From positions 124,001 through 188,000 of the forward strand of contig NZ_CANMKO010000006.1 of NCBI RefSeq assembly GCF_947498515.1: a DNA stretch of 64,000 nucleotides, in the 5' to 3' direction. The notes beneath the pieces were generated by a model. It was not told the origin of the DNA, searched no databases, and saw only the letters and a list, made by a program, of their open reading frames with translations. A program made the translations under genes and the position numbers. This DNA comes from an uncultured Pelagimonas sp. Lineage in GTDB: Bacteria > Pseudomonadota > Alphaproteobacteria > Rhodobacterales > Rhodobacteraceae. How positions within the stretch are numbered: the first letter of the stretch is position 1; every line of letters starts with the position of its first letter. Shown piece by piece: positions 26,700 to 36,255 of the stretch.

Positions 26700-28037
26700 T
26701 TATTTCGCGTCGCCCAACGCCGACAAACCACGCAGAATGTCGATGGCATAGGCCAACTGGTAGTCATCTTCGCGTAGCTTGGCCGCGGCTTCGGCCTTTT
26801 CGCGGTCTTCTTCGATTTGGCGAATTTCATCTTCGCTCAGCGAGTCATTGTCCAAACGCCCGCGCAAATCCGCTTCGGAGCGGGAGAAGCGGTTGCTAGT
26901 TTCTTCTTCTTCCTCGGTCTCGGGCTTGCGGCGGGGCTGTTCTACCACCACGTCTGGCGACACGCCCAGCGCTTGGATCGAACGACCCGATGGGGTGTAA
27001 TAGCGCGCTGTGGTCAGGCGCATCGCGCCTTCGCCGCGCAAGGGCATAACGGTTTGAACGGAGCCCTTACCAAAGCTTTTGGTGCCCACAACAATGCCGC
27101 GACGGTGATCTTGCAAAGCACCCGCGACGATTTCCGACGCCGAGGCCGAGCCGCCATTGATCAAAACAACCAAAGGCTTGCCATCGGCGAGATCGCCGGG
27201 GGTTGCGTTGAACCGCTCTCCATCCGCCGGATTACGGCCACGCGTCGATACGATTTCACCGGCCTCAAGGAAGGCATCAGAAACGCGGATCGCTTGGGTC
27301 AAAAGACCACCGGGGTTGTTGCGTAGATCAAGAACAAAGCCGTTCACATTGTCCATGCCACCGGCTTCTTCGACCTGCTTGGCAAGGCCGTCGGACAGGT
27401 TCGGAAATGTCTGGTCGTTAAACGTTGTCACCCGCAATACGACTGTCTTGCCCTCAAGACGCGAGCGCACAGCGGTCAGTTTGATGGTGTCGCGAATGAT
27501 CGACACGTCAAAGGGCTCTTCCTCGCCTTCGCGGACAACGGTGATGATGATTTCCGAGCCAACGGGGCCACGCATCAAATCAACCGCTTCGTCCAATTTC
27601 AGACCAAGAACAGATTCACCATCAACATGGGTGATGAAATCGCCCGCTTCCATACCGGCGGCATCCGCAGGGGTGCCATCAATCGGGGAAACAACTTTGA
27701 CGAAACCGTCTTCTTGGGTAACCTCGATACCAAGCCCACCAAATTCACCACGCGTCTGAACGCGCATGTCTTCGGCATCTTGAGGCGGCAAATAGCTTGA
27801 ATGCGGGTCAAGCGAGGTCAACATGCCATTGATCGCCGCTTCGATCAGGTCCGCTTCGTCCACTTCGGACACATATTGCGCCCGGATGCGTTCAAAGATG
27901 TCACCGAAAAGATCGAGCTGTTCATAGACGCTTGCAGGGCGGTCGGCCTCTTGGGCCAGAAGTGGGCCAACAAATTGTGTGGTCGCGACCACCGAGGCCA
28001 ATGTGCCACCAAGCGCGGCCATGACGAATTTTTTCAT
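26700..28037 (-). CDS. ctpA: S41 C-terminal processing peptidase
   Basis: A 445-residue periplasmic serine protease with a signal peptide or N-terminal anchor (residues 1-28). A PDZ domain at about 95-180 (GGLGIEVTQEDGFVKVVSPIDG) precedes the S41 core with the nucleophile in GGSASASEIVAGAL and the general-base Lys in GTKSFGKGSVQ. CtpA enzymes tailor cell-wall hydrolases and other envelope proteins, which fits its place six bases after the EnvC-like gene. ATG 28037 is preferred over a TTG two codons upstream. The C-terminal tail is charged and probably disordered. Confidence 0.93.
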   Translation of the reverse strand: MKKFVMAALGGTLASVVATTQFVGPLLAQEADRPASVYEQLDLFGDIFERIRAQYVSEVDEADLIEAAINGMLTSLDPHSSYLPPQDAEDMRVQTRGEFGGLGIEVTQEDGFVKVVSPIDGTPADAAGMEAGDFITHVDGESVLGLKLDEAVDLMRGPVGSEIIITVVREGEEEPFDVSIIRDTIKLTAVRSRLEGKTVVLRVTTFNDQTFPNLSDGLAKQVEEAGGMDNVNGFVLDLRNNPGGLLTQAIRVSDAFLEAGEIVSTRGRNPADGERFNATPGDLADGKPLVVLINGGSASASEIVAGALQDHRRGIVVGTKSFGKGSVQTVMPLRGEGAMRLTTARYYTPSGRSIQALGVSPDVVVEQPRRKPETEEEEETSNRFSRSEADLRGRLDNDSLSEDEIRQIEEDREKAEAAAKLREDDYQLAYAIDILRGLSALGDAK

Positions 28038-28043
28038 TCTCAA

Positions 28044-29159
28044 TTATCCCTTGTCGGTTGCGAACCACAAAAGTGGATCGACGGGCGCATCGCCCTCTCT
28101 TACCTCTATATAGAGCGTTTCAGAGCGCTCGGCGCCACCCCCTTCACTCGAAGGTGACGAATTATTCATCTGCATCGTGCCGCCCATGGTGCCAACCGGG
28201 CTGCCTTCTGGCAAAACTTGGCCGATTTCACCATAAACCGCATCCAACCCGGCCAAAACAAGCAAAAGGTCGGCTTGTGGTTCAAGAATGGTCACCAAAC
28301 CGTAGTCAAGCAGCGGTCCGTTGTAGCGAATGGTGGCGGCAACCGGCGTAGTCACCAAGGCCTGCGGCTGGGTCGCGACGACGATACCGGGGCGCGTGAC
28401 CCCCGCCGCATCGGATTCGCCCGCCTGACGCAAAATCACGCCACGCACGGGCAATTGCAAAAGCCCCATTCGGTCATCGATCCGTGTCGTCGTTATCGGG
28501 GCATCGTCTTCGGAGATTTGAGTAAGCCCCGATGCAAACCCCTGAAGCGTTTCCGTGGCTGAAATCAGAATCGCGGTTTTGATTGGGTCTTCGGTGAAAC
28601 GACGCGGCAAATCGGTTCTATCGGCAATGGCTTTGGAAAGGGCGGTCCGGGCATCTTGCACCCCACCCAACCCCTTTTCGAGGGTCTGAGCCGCGTTTTG
28701 CTGAAGCTCTCGCAGGGCGCTGACCTCTTCAAGGTCTGCGCGCAATTCTGACGCCTGCTGCGCCAGTCCGGGTGTGACCGACGCCACCAACATACCTGAG
28801 CGCGCCATGCCCAGAGGTCCTTGGGGGTGCAAAAGAGTTTTCGGTTCCGCCACACCACCCATTGCCGTCAAAACACCTAGCAATTGCTGAATCTCTGCCT
28901 CTTGTGACTCGAGCTTGAGGCTCAGCTCGGTTTCACGAATAGCAGCGGCGCGAAGCCCTTCGCGCATGGCAGCAAGGCCATCTTCATAGGCGCGCACGGT
29001 TTCCGTCAACGCCTTGACACGATCCCGTGCACTTTCCGCCTGATCCAAGCCAATGGACGCTGCATCTAACGCATCGGCGGCGGCGCGGGCCCCGGCCCCG
29101 CCATCCTGAGCAAACAGCGGCGTGGCACAGAGGCAAAAGATCAGCGCGAGGCGTTTCAC
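28044..29159 (-). CDS. envC: EnvC-like murein hydrolase activator with degenerate LytM domain
   Basis: A 371-residue periplasmic protein: signal peptide (residues 1-18), long coiled coil (about 25-105), a helical linker and a C-terminal M23/LytM domain. The zinc-binding motif of active M23 peptidases is missing: where HxGxD is expected the sequence reads TRPGIVVATQP, and the second HxH site is also absent. This matches EnvC-type activators, which recruit and switch on amidases in division rather than cutting themselves. It overlaps gpmI by ATGA and is followed closely by ctpA. Confidence 0.85.
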   Translation of the reverse strand: MKRLALIFCLCATPLFAQDGGAGARAAADALDAASIGLDQAESARDRVKALTETVRAYEDGLAAMREGLRAAAIRETELSLKLESQEAEIQQLLGVLTAMGGVAEPKTLLHPQGPLGMARSGMLVASVTPGLAQQASELRADLEEVSALRELQQNAAQTLEKGLGGVQDARTALSKAIADRTDLPRRFTEDPIKTAILISATETLQGFASGLTQISEDDAPITTTRIDDRMGLLQLPVRGVILRQAGESDAAGVTRPGIVVATQPQALVTTPVAATIRYNGPLLDYGLVTILEPQADLLLVLAGLDAVYGEIGQVLPEGSPVGTMGGTMQMNNSSPSSEGGGAERSETLYIEVREGDAPVDPLLWFATDKG

Positions 29160-30664
29160 TTGATCAGGCTCTCCCCTGTCATTTCGTCCGGTTTCGCAAG
29201 GCCCATAACCTGCAACAGGGTCGGCGCAACATCGGCCAAACGGCCCGCTTTCAACTCCGCCCCTTCAGGACCACCAAACAACACGACGGGCACCAAATTA
29301 GTGGTGTGCGCCGTGTGCGGCCCGCCGGTTTCAGGATCGACCATGGTTTCGCAATTGCCGTGATCGGCAATAACCAGCATCGCGCCACCTTTTTCTTCAA
29401 GCTTAGCAACGACCTGCCCCAAACCGGCATCCACCGCTTCGCAAGCCTTGATCGCCGCATCAAGATCACCAGTATGGCCCACCATATCCGGGTTGGCGTA
29501 GTTCACAACAATCAGGTCATAGCCATGATCAATGGCACCAAGGAACTGCTCGGTCACTTCGCCGGCGCTCATTTCGGGCTGCATATCATAGGTCGCCACC
29601 TTGGGCGATTTGGGCATGAAGCGGTCTTCGTTGACCTCTGGCACCTCAACACCTCCGTTCAAAAAGAACGTCACATGCGGATATTTTTCAGTCTCGGCCA
29701 AACGGAATTGCGTCTTGCCTTGCTCGGCCACCCAATGGCCTAGGGTATTGGTGATTTCACGCTTTGGATAGGCGGTGGTCATATAGCCGTTGTGCGCATC
29801 GGAATATTCGACCATCCCCAAAAGTGCCGACAACTCTGGCGCTTTTCGTTCAAAGCCATCAAACTTCGACGCCCCAATGGCCGCCAAAATCTCGCGCGCG
29901 CGATCCGAGCGGAAATTTAAGCAAAAGAACCCGTCCCCAGCTTGAACACCGGCGTAATCGCCGATCACAGTTGCGGGTATGAACTCATCTGTCACGTCCT
30001 TGGCGTAGTTTTGTGTGACCGCGGTGACAGCATCATTCGCCGCCTCGCCCTGCCCCAAAACCATTGCATTATAGGCGGTTTCAACACGTTCCCAGCGGTT
30101 ATCCCGATCCATCGCATAATATCGACCGGTAACCGTGCCAATCAACGCGCCCATAGGCAGACCATCCACCAAGTCACTCATGAACACCTTGGCCGAACTT
30201 GGCGCAACGTCGCGCCCATCGGTCACCGCATGGAAAACCACCTCAACACCTTGATCTAGGATCGCTTGGATCGCGGCTTTGATATGGTTGATATGGCCGT
30301 GGACGCCGCCATCGGAGACAAGCCCCATAAGATGCGCCCGCCCGCCTGCTGCTTTGACCTTGGTCGCGAAATCGACAACTGCGGCATTGGTGAAAAACGA
30401 ACCATCTTCGATCGCCAGATCAATCTGGCCCAAATCCATCGCCACAACCCGACCCGCGCCGATGTTCGTATGCCCCACCTCAGAGTTCCCCATCTGCCCG
30501 GTCGGCAGGCCAACATCAGGCCCATGCGTGATGAGCGTGGCGTTGGGGCAGGTTGCCATCAACCGGTCCATTGTTGGCGTTTTGGCCAAATAGGGGGCGT
30601 TGGCAGCGGTGTCATCGGACAGGCCCCAACCGTCGAGGATGGTCAAGATTACGGGTTTGGTCAT
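29156..30664 (-). CDS. gpmI: 2,3-bisphosphoglycerate-independent phosphoglycerate mutase
   Basis: A 502-residue dimanganese enzyme interconverting 3- and 2-phosphoglycerate in glycolysis. The alkaline-phosphatase-fold motifs are present: ILTILDGWGLSDDTAANA, the catalytic Ser in MGNSEVGHTNIGAGR, and NYANPDMVGHTGDL with IADHGNCETM near the C-terminus. Length is normal. It leads a gpmI-envC-ctpA operon, an arrangement I know from other alphaproteobacteria, and overlaps envC by 4 bases. Confidence 0.96.
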   Translation of the reverse strand: MTKPVILTILDGWGLSDDTAANAPYLAKTPTMDRLMATCPNATLITHGPDVGLPTGQMGNSEVGHTNIGAGRVVAMDLGQIDLAIEDGSFFTNAAVVDFATKVKAAGGRAHLMGLVSDGGVHGHINHIKAAIQAILDQGVEVVFHAVTDGRDVAPSSAKVFMSDLVDGLPMGALIGTVTGRYYAMDRDNRWERVETAYNAMVLGQGEAANDAVTAVTQNYAKDVTDEFIPATVIGDYAGVQAGDGFFCLNFRSDRAREILAAIGASKFDGFERKAPELSALLGMVEYSDAHNGYMTTAYPKREITNTLGHWVAEQGKTQFRLAETEKYPHVTFFLNGGVEVPEVNEDRFMPKSPKVATYDMQPEMSAGEVTEQFLGAIDHGYDLIVVNYANPDMVGHTGDLDAAIKACEAVDAGLGQVVAKLEEKGGAMLVIADHGNCETMVDPETGGPHTAHTTNLVPVVLFGGPEGAELKAGRLADVAPTLLQVMGLAKPDEMTGESLIK

Positions 30665-30774
30665 GAAATAGGCCCTTGCATACGGGGAGTTGAGCGCTGT
30701 TTAGCAGCCCCAGCGCAAGATGCGAAGGGGGCCGCGTGCAACAACGTGATAACGGCTTGTTTTTGCTTCTAAGC

Positions 30775-31704
30775 CTACGAAAGTTCGTGCGCCCACGGTG
30801 GATTGGCACCGGCGCGCGACACGGTCACCGCGGCAACCTTGGCCCCATGGGCAAGCGCCGCTTTGGCTTGATCGCCGGTCATGCCCTTGAGCGCCGCTTT
30901 TGAAAGCAAGCCCAGCTCGGACAGCTTGGCCAAAACACCGGCGTTGAAAGTGTCGCCCGCGCCGACCGTATCAACAACCTGTACCTTTTCGACCGGAACA
31001 GAAACTTGCGAGCCATCGGCAAGATAGCCAGACGCGCCATCCCCGCCGCGCGTTACGATGATCATAGCCGCCCCACGGTTCAAAAGCGTTGCGACCTTTG
31101 CGTCCAACCCGGCGTCGCCCGGCACAATCCAATCTAGGTCTTCATCCGACACTTTGATAATGTCACATTTGGCAAGCATCTTGTCCAAACGGGTGCGATA
31201 GCGGGCCTCGTCTTGGATGAAACCGGGGCGAATGTTTGGGTCAATCATCACGGCACGCGTGTCACCATTACGCTGCAAAAGGTCCGCATAGGCATCGGCA
31301 CCCGGCTCACAAGCTAGGCTGATACCACCAAAATAAAGCGTGTCTATCTCGTCGGTCAGATCCGGCATGTCGTGCGGCTGAAGCATACGCCCTGCGGAGT
31401 TTTCGTCGTAAAAATCATAGGTTGCGTGACCATCACGCAGTTGCACAAAGGCCAAAGTGGTCGGGCGAGCGGCCTTGATCACCAGATGTGTGTCGACCTT
31501 GCTTGCCTCTAAATCCGCTTTGAGCTGTTGCCCAAACATATCCGTCGACAGCCCCGTCAGCATCGCCACCTCTGTCCCCAAGCGCCCCAGAGCCACCGCC
31601 GTATTGAAAATCGCGCCGCCAGTATGCGGGACGAAACCGTCGCGTTGTGTGTTTGTTGGCGTTGGGATCATGTCGATCAACGCTTCGCCACAGCACAAGA
31701 TCAT
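30775..31704 (-). CDS. PfkB-family carbohydrate kinase, fructokinase-like
   Basis: A 309-residue ribokinase-type sugar kinase. The N-terminal GEALIDMIPT, the glycine pair HTGGAIFNTAVALGRLG and the anion-hole/catalytic motif VDTVGAGDTFNAGVLAKL are intact. The fructokinase-like N-terminus suggests fructose as substrate, but PfkB specificity cannot be fixed by sequence reading. It stands 110 bases upstream of gpmI on the same strand. A role as KDG kinase for the alginate locus is possible in principle but unsupported by location. Confidence 0.85.
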   Translation of the reverse strand: MILCCGEALIDMIPTPTNTQRDGFVPHTGGAIFNTAVALGRLGTEVAMLTGLSTDMFGQQLKADLEASKVDTHLVIKAARPTTLAFVQLRDGHATYDFYDENSAGRMLQPHDMPDLTDEIDTLYFGGISLACEPGADAYADLLQRNGDTRAVMIDPNIRPGFIQDEARYRTRLDKMLAKCDIIKVSDEDLDWIVPGDAGLDAKVATLLNRGAAMIIVTRGGDGASGYLADGSQVSVPVEKVQVVDTVGAGDTFNAGVLAKLSELGLLSKAALKGMTGDQAKAALAHGAKVAAVTVSRAGANPPWAHELS

Positions 31705-31888
31705 GGCAAAATCCTTTCGGGAATGTTTCCGCTAACAGTGCCAATACCGACCTGCTTATCCATGCGTCAAGAGGGCGACGGCACTCGGCAATTGGTATTT
31801 ATATAAGTGATTGTTGACCACGACTTTTTTACCCGGCACACTTTTCAAGATAAATTCAGGTCTTGAGACTTGGATACGGGAGGTTCCG

Positions 31889-33817
31889 ATGCCATCAAAT
31901 CTCTCTGATTTAGAGTTCATCCAAGCGCTGTGCGAAGATGGCGGCTTACGACTGTCCGACACTTTTAGCGAGGCGGGCATTGGCCTCTTGCATCTTGACC
32001 TGGCAACTCGAGACATCAGTTTCAGCCGGAGCTTGGCGGAACGTTTGGGGTTGGATACCGGCGGGCATTCATCACAGTTGGATGTGCGCCAAATGTTTGT
32101 TCATCCCGACGACCACTGGATGCCGGAACCGGCGATGATCGCCCATATTGAACACGGCCAACCCTATGAAACTCTTATGCGTTTCAAACATGCGAATGGT
32201 CAGTATCTGTATTGCCGCACAATCGCCAAAGCTTTCTTTGATGCCGACGGCAAGCCGGACAAAATGATTGGGATTGTGCGCGAAGTTGATGCGCATGAAC
32301 GTGGAAAAGAGGCGATGCGTCGGGCTGAACGCATGGTCAAATTGGGAAATTGGCATCAAAGTTTGACCACTGGAAAGACCACATGGTCCGAAGGCATGTT
32401 TATCATCCACGGGGTTGTGCCCGGCACAATGGACGTGTCCGAAGATTGGGTGTTTGACCAGTTTTTTGCCGAAGATCGTCCGCGTGTCCGCGATGAAATC
32501 TCAAATGCAATTGCGCGGGCCTCTCCGTTTGAATTTCGCGCCCGCATTTCGACTCCGAATGACGAAGTCCTGACCCTTCACATTGTTGGCGATGTCGAAA
32601 TCGGCGCTAAGGGCGAGGTGGTGGCCTATTATGGCGTTGCCCGCGACATCACCCATGAGCTGCAGCGTGAAACCCTTTTGATTCAGTCGCAGAAAGCCGA
32701 ATCAATCGGCAACATGGCGGGCGGCGTCGCCCATGACTTCAACAATCATTTGGCCGTGATCCTTGGCAATCTGGAATTGATGCAGGAAGAAACCGACGAT
32801 CCGGTTTTGCAGCGTCACATCAAAACCTGCATCAATGCCGCCACCAACGGCGCGGAACTGACAAAAAATATGCTTAGCTTTGCGCGCAAAGCTCCGCTTG
32901 TCCCGCAGCTCCTCGACATCAATCAGGTGGTGAAAAACACCGATCAATGGGCCCGGCGCACTCTCCCTGCGACGATCTCAACAGAAGTTTCGTTGCAAGC
33001 AGGACTATGGAAAACCGAGGTCGACAGAAGCTCGGCCGAAAGCGCCCTGCTCAACCTTATTTTGAATGCACGCGACGCGATGCCGGACGGCGGCAAGCTG
33101 ACTATCGAAACCTCGAACATGCGCATCGACGATGACTTCATTCACAACCGCAACGAAGATCTTCAACCCGGCCGTTATGTGATGCTGTCTGTCAGTGACA
33201 CGGGTCACGGCATTCCGGAATCGATGCTCAACTCCATTTTCGACCCGTTTTTCACCACAAAAGAACCGGGCAAGGGCACCGGTCTTGGGCTTTCTATGGT
33301 GATGGGTTTCATGAAGCAATCCAACGGCACCCTACGTGTCTATTCCGAAGTCGGAACCGGCACCACATTCAATGCCTATTTCAAAGCTGCCTATACCGCC
33401 GAGGCGGACCAGCCGGCCCCAACCATCACCCTGGTCGGTGAGCAAACAAAAGACCGTCGCATCCTTGTTGCAGAGGATGAAACAGGTGTGGCCGACATCT
33501 TGCTGCGCACTCTGAGCAATGCCGGGTACAAGGTGACACTGGCGGAAAACGGCGACGTGGCCAAAGCGATCTTTGAAAAAGACCCGCATTTCGATCTGCT
33601 TCTGACTGACATCGTGATGCCCGGCACCCTACAGGGAAGCGCATTGGCGAAAGAGCTACGTGCGATTCGTGGCGATCTGCCCGTGGTCTTTATGTCAGGC
33701 TATGCAAATGAGGCTATGGTGCATGGTAACGGCCTGCGCCCAGAAGACATCCGGTTAATGAAACCCGTGCGACGGCGCGATTTGTTGGCGGCGCTTGAAA
33801 AGGCATTGAACAAGTGA
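31889..33817 (+). CDS. Hybrid sensor histidine kinase: PAS-PAS-kinase-receiver
   Basis: A 642-residue cytoplasmic signalling protein. Two PAS-like domains (about 25-135 and 150-260) precede a dimerisation helix with the phospho-acceptor His282 in [19 protein letters not shown]. The ATPase domain has [26 protein letters not shown] and [14 protein letters not shown]-terminal receiver domain starts [14 protein letters not shown], with the phospho-acceptor Asp near residue 574 (LLTDIVMPG). No membrane segment is present, so the signal is internal. ATG 31889 follows GGGAGG. No dedicated regulator is adjacent; the orphan receiver at 39832 is a possible partner. Confidence 0.92.
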   Translation: MPSNLSDLEFIQALCEDGGLRLSDTFSEAGIGLLHLDLATRDISFSRSLAERLGLDTGGHSSQLDVRQMFVHPDDHWMPEPAMIAHIEHGQPYETLMRFKHANGQYLYCRTIAKAFFDADGKPDKMIGIVREVDAHERGKEAMRRAERMVKLGNWHQSLTTGKTTWSEGMFIIHGVVPGTMDVSEDWVFDQFFAEDRPRVRDEISNAIARASPFEFRARISTPNDEVLTLHIVGDVEIGAKGEVVAYYGVARDITHELQRETLLIQSQKAESIGNMAGGVAHDFNNHLAVILGNLELMQEETDDPVLQRHIKTCINAATNGAELTKNMLSFARKAPLVPQLLDINQVVKNTDQWARRTLPATISTEVSLQAGLWKTEVDRSSAESALLNLILNARDAMPDGGKLTIETSNMRIDDDFIHNRNEDLQPGRYVMLSVSDTGHGIPESMLNSIFDPFFTTKEPGKGTGLGLSMVMGFMKQSNGTLRVYSEVGTGTTFNAYFKAAYTAEADQPAPTITLVGEQTKDRRILVAEDETGVADILLRTLSNAGYKVTLAENGDVAKAIFEKDPHFDLLLTDIVMPGTLQGSALAKELRAIRGDLPVVFMSGYANEAMVHGNGLRPEDIRLMKPVRRRDLLAALEKALNK

Positions 33818-33896
33818 CTGCACTTAAAACGGACCACCCGTTGTGGCACCAAAACAAGCATCTGATTGAAAAAGGAAATTGACCATCGGAGGATGA

Positions 33897-33983
<87 letters not shown>

Positions 33984-33993
33984 ACGGTTGGTG

Positions 33994-34028
33994 GAGCGCG
34001 GTTTAAGCGTGTCACCCTAGGGTGTCAA
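33994..34028 (-). promoter_or_regulatory. Sigma-70-type promoter of tRNA-Leu
   Basis: On the minus strand a perfect TTGACA (34023-34028) is followed by a 17-base spacer and TAAACC (34000-34005). Initiation would be about 10 bases before the mature tRNA 5' end. The spacer contains the palindrome ACCCTAGGGT. Confidence 0.65.
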
Positions 34029-34132
34029 CAATCTTTTTGAAAGAAACCTCCGCGCGGCAATCCTACACCTTGTAGGGGCGGCCCAAGGCCGGTATTCCTG
34101 CGGCCAAGCTCGCATGCATGAGGAGAGACCCA

Positions 34133-35116
34133 ATGCCAAAACTCGTCACCATTTTCGGCGGAGCGGGATTCCTGGGGCGGTATATCGCCCGACGCATGGC
34201 AAAAGAAGGGTGGCGCGTTCGCGTTGCCGTTCGCCGTCCGAACGAGGCGCTTCATGTGCGCCCTTATGGCGTTGTTGGCCAAGTGGAACCTGTTTTTTGC
34301 AACATTCGCGATGATGCCAGCGTGCGCGCCGCCATGGATGGTGCAGATGCGGTTGTGAACTGCGTCGGCACCTTCGACAAATCCGGCAAAAACAATTTTG
34401 ACGCGGTCCATGTTGATGGTGCGGGTCGCATTGCACGAATCGCCACCGAGTTGGGTGTCAGTCAGATGACCCATATTTCGGCCATCGGTGCCGATGCCGG
34501 ATCAAGCAGCCTATATGCCAAGACCAAAGCCCGCGGCGAAGAAGCGGTATTGGCGCATAAACCAGACGCCATCATCCTTCGCCCATCGGTTTTGTTTGGT
34601 ACCGAGGATCAATTCTTTAATCGGTTCAGCACCATCTGCCGGTACTCGATGATCTTGCCGCTTGTCGGTGGAAACACCAAATTCCAGCCGGTTTATGTCG
34701 ATGACGTCGCCAAAGCCGCTGCTCAAGCTTGCCTTGGCCAAGTGGACGCAGGAATTTATGAGCTTGGCGGCCCAGATGTTCGGACCTTCCGTGGCCTCAT
34801 GGAGGACATGCTCGAAATTATCCATCGTCGGCGTCTTATCGTGAACATGCCATTTTGGCTGGGTACGATCATTGCACCGATATCCGAAGTGGTTGGCAAG
34901 CTGTCACTTGGCTTGGTCCCCGCTCAGATCACCAGTGATCAGGTGCGCAGCCTAAAGACCGACAATGTCGTCTCTGAAGGAGCCCAAGGTTTTGAAGCCT
35001 TGGGAATCACTCCAACCGCCTATGAACTCATTCTGCCGGAATACCTTTGGCGCTTCCGCCCTACGGGTCAGTTTGACGCCATCAAGGATTCGGCCAAAAA
35101 CCTACGCACGCAGTAA
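34133..35116 (+). CDS. NDUFA9-like NAD-binding protein (complex I-associated family)
   Basis: A 327-residue atypical short-chain dehydrogenase fold protein resembling the NDUFA9 accessory subunit of respiratory complex I. The NAD(P) motif TIFGGAGFLGRYIARRM is at the N-terminus; DADAVVNCVGTF-like and HISAIGAD segments and the C-terminal LPEYLWRFRPTGQFD are family features. The catalytic Tyr-Lys pair is weak, consistent with a structural or NADPH-sensing role. ATG 34133 has GAGGAGAG at 34120-34127. A strong terminator follows. Confidence 0.88.
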   Translation: MPKLVTIFGGAGFLGRYIARRMAKEGWRVRVAVRRPNEALHVRPYGVVGQVEPVFCNIRDDASVRAAMDGADAVVNCVGTFDKSGKNNFDAVHVDGAGRIARIATELGVSQMTHISAIGADAGSSSLYAKTKARGEEAVLAHKPDAIILRPSVLFGTEDQFFNRFSTICRYSMILPLVGGNTKFQPVYVDDVAKAAAQACLGQVDAGIYELGGPDVRTFRGLMEDMLEIIHRRRLIVNMPFWLGTIIAPISEVVGKLSLGLVPAQITSDQVRSLKTDNVVSEGAQGFEALGITPTAYELILPEYLWRFRPTGQFDAIKDSAKNLRTQ

Positions 35117-35316
35117 GAATTGATCGGGGCAATACCCCCGCAAACGCCAATGGGCTCCATCCGCTGGATGGGGCCTTTTTCTTGCCAAAGACGCTCCAAA
35201 GCCCGGCCCATGTTACGGTAGTGAAACCGCAAATGCGGCTTGGACATCAGAAACAATTCGGGCCCCGCAATGCGAAGCCCGGTGTTTGGTTTGGTTTTGA
35301 ATGGGCCCGACGTCAA
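35068..35316 (-). CDS. Possible small protein at the end of the DUF6455 unit
   Basis: An 82-codon open frame starting with an ATGA overlap at the stop of the last DUF6455 gene. The middle reads HLRFHYRNMGRALERLWQEKG, which looks protein-like. However, its 3' part overlaps the terminator and last 49 bases of the convergent NDUFA9-like gene, so the reading frame may be fortuitous. A shorter version could start at 35247. Called with low confidence because of the coupling geometry. Confidence 0.3.
   Translation of the reverse strand: MTSGPFKTKPNTGLRIAGPELFLMSKPHLRFHYRNMGRALERLWQEKGPIQRMEPIGVCGGIAPINSYCVRRFLAESLMASN
35153..35183 (+). terminator. Rho-independent terminator of the NDUFA9-like gene
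   Basis: GGCTCCATCC pairs with GGATGGGGCC (10 bp with one G-U pair) around a 3-base loop, followed by TTTTTCTT. It starts 37 bases after the stop codon. Confidence 0.88.
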
Positions 35317-35576
35317 TGCGGGCGGCGAAGCTGTGAAAACGCTTCACCGTTGCAGCAGCCGGGTGGCGGTGTCGTCACAACCTCAACCTGTTCCGCCAGC
35401 CATTTTTCACAAGCCTCAACCAAGGCACAACCCCGGCAATGCGTGACCATGCGCGCATAAGACTCGGGTGCTAGATTGCCGGTTTGCATCTCTTCACTCA
35501 GGCTAAGCCCCATCGTGCGCGCCACGCTTCGCGTCATAAAGAAGTGACGGGCAGGATCACCCAGGTGTTGGGTCAT
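35313..35576 (-). CDS. DUF6455 family protein, copy 3
   Basis: An 87-residue small protein with the cysteine signature HCRGCALVEACEKWL, that is C-x2-C-x5-C, and a fourth Cys about 18 residues later (PPPGCCNGEAF). The pattern suggests binding of a metal or Fe-S centre. An N-terminal amphipathic stretch (residues 10-40) precedes it. It overlaps copy 2 by ATGA and is third in a tandem array of three paralogues. The family is known to me only as a domain of unknown function in Rhodobacterales. Confidence 0.82.
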   Translation of the reverse strand: MTQHLGDPARHFFMTRSVARTMGLSLSEEMQTGNLAPESYARMVTHCRGCALVEACEKWLAEQVEVVTTPPPGCCNGEAFSQLRRPH

Positions 35577-35878
35577 GGCATTAACTCCTCAAGGTCTGCC
35601 TTGATCTCAGCAAGGCGGGTACGGTTCACACAGGGCTGCGGCAAGTCGCGCAGAACCTCACGCGACTGGTCTAGCCAGCGACCACAGCCATCGGACCAGT
35701 CACAGCCACGACAATGCGTCACAATATCAGCCCAGTCTTTCTGGGACATGATGTCAGCATCAGCAGCCTTGACCAGATCTATGCCGGTTGCCTTGGCCAT
35801 GCGTTGAACCAGCCAGAAATGCTCATTCTCGGGGCCAAGAACCAATTTGGTTGGTGGCGTGTCTTGTTGCTCAACCAT
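35573..35878 (-). CDS. DUF6455 family protein, copy 2
   Basis: A 101-residue paralogue with HCRGCDWSDGCGRWL (C-x2-C-x5-C) and a fourth Cys in LPQPCVNRTRL, the same spacing as copy 3. The N-terminus FWLVQRMAKATGIDL is helical. It lies 3 bases after copy 1 and overlaps copy 3 by 4 bases, so all three should be made from one transcript. No membrane segment or signal peptide is seen. Confidence 0.82.
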   Translation of the reverse strand: MVEQQDTPPTKLVLGPENEHFWLVQRMAKATGIDLVKAADADIMSQKDWADIVTHCRGCDWSDGCGRWLDQSREVLRDLPQPCVNRTRLAEIKADLEELMP

Positions 35879-35881
35879 AAG

Positions 35882-36142
35882 TTAAATCCGTTTCAATTTT
35901 GCAAACAGCGACGCGTTGCGGCAATACTTGGGGGGCGTTTCTGCCGCGGCGGCGGTGTCGCCTTTCAACCAATCTGCACAGGCTTCTGGACGTTTGCAGC
36001 CCGTACAACGAAGCACGGCATCGTCCAAATCTGGGATCGGCAACCGCCCGGTCAAAACCTCGTCTTCAAGGTCCAGCCCAACGGCACAAGCCATGTCATC
36101 GAACAAGCTGGCATGACGTTTTAATGTCTCTCGGCTTTGCAT
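35882..36142 (-). CDS. DUF6455 family protein, copy 1
   Basis: An 86-residue paralogue with RCTGCKRPEACADWL (C-x2-C-x5-C) and a final Cys in PPKYCRNASLF, one residue further than in the other copies. The His that precedes the first Cys in copies 2 and 3 is Arg here. ATG 36142 is chosen for its GAGGGA ribosome site; an in-frame ATG ten codons upstream is possible. It is the first gene of the three-gene array. Confidence 0.8.
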   Translation of the reverse strand: MQSRETLKRHASLFDDMACAVGLDLEDEVLTGRLPIPDLDDAVLRCTGCKRPEACADWLKGDTAAAAETPPKYCRNASLFAKLKRI

Positions 36143-36255
36143 TTGCGATTCCCTCTTGATCCTGTTGGACAAGCGGGAGGTTAGCGTCGGACATGAAAAA
36201 CGCCTTGATACAGGTCAACGCGGCAAGGAACCGCCAATTGACCAAGGACAAACCG

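Noticed and set aside
30775-31704. Reading the PfkB kinase as the missing KDG kinase of the alginate locus
   Set aside because: It is 20 kb away, next to glycolytic gpmI, and its N-terminus is fructokinase-like; no evidence links it to uronates.
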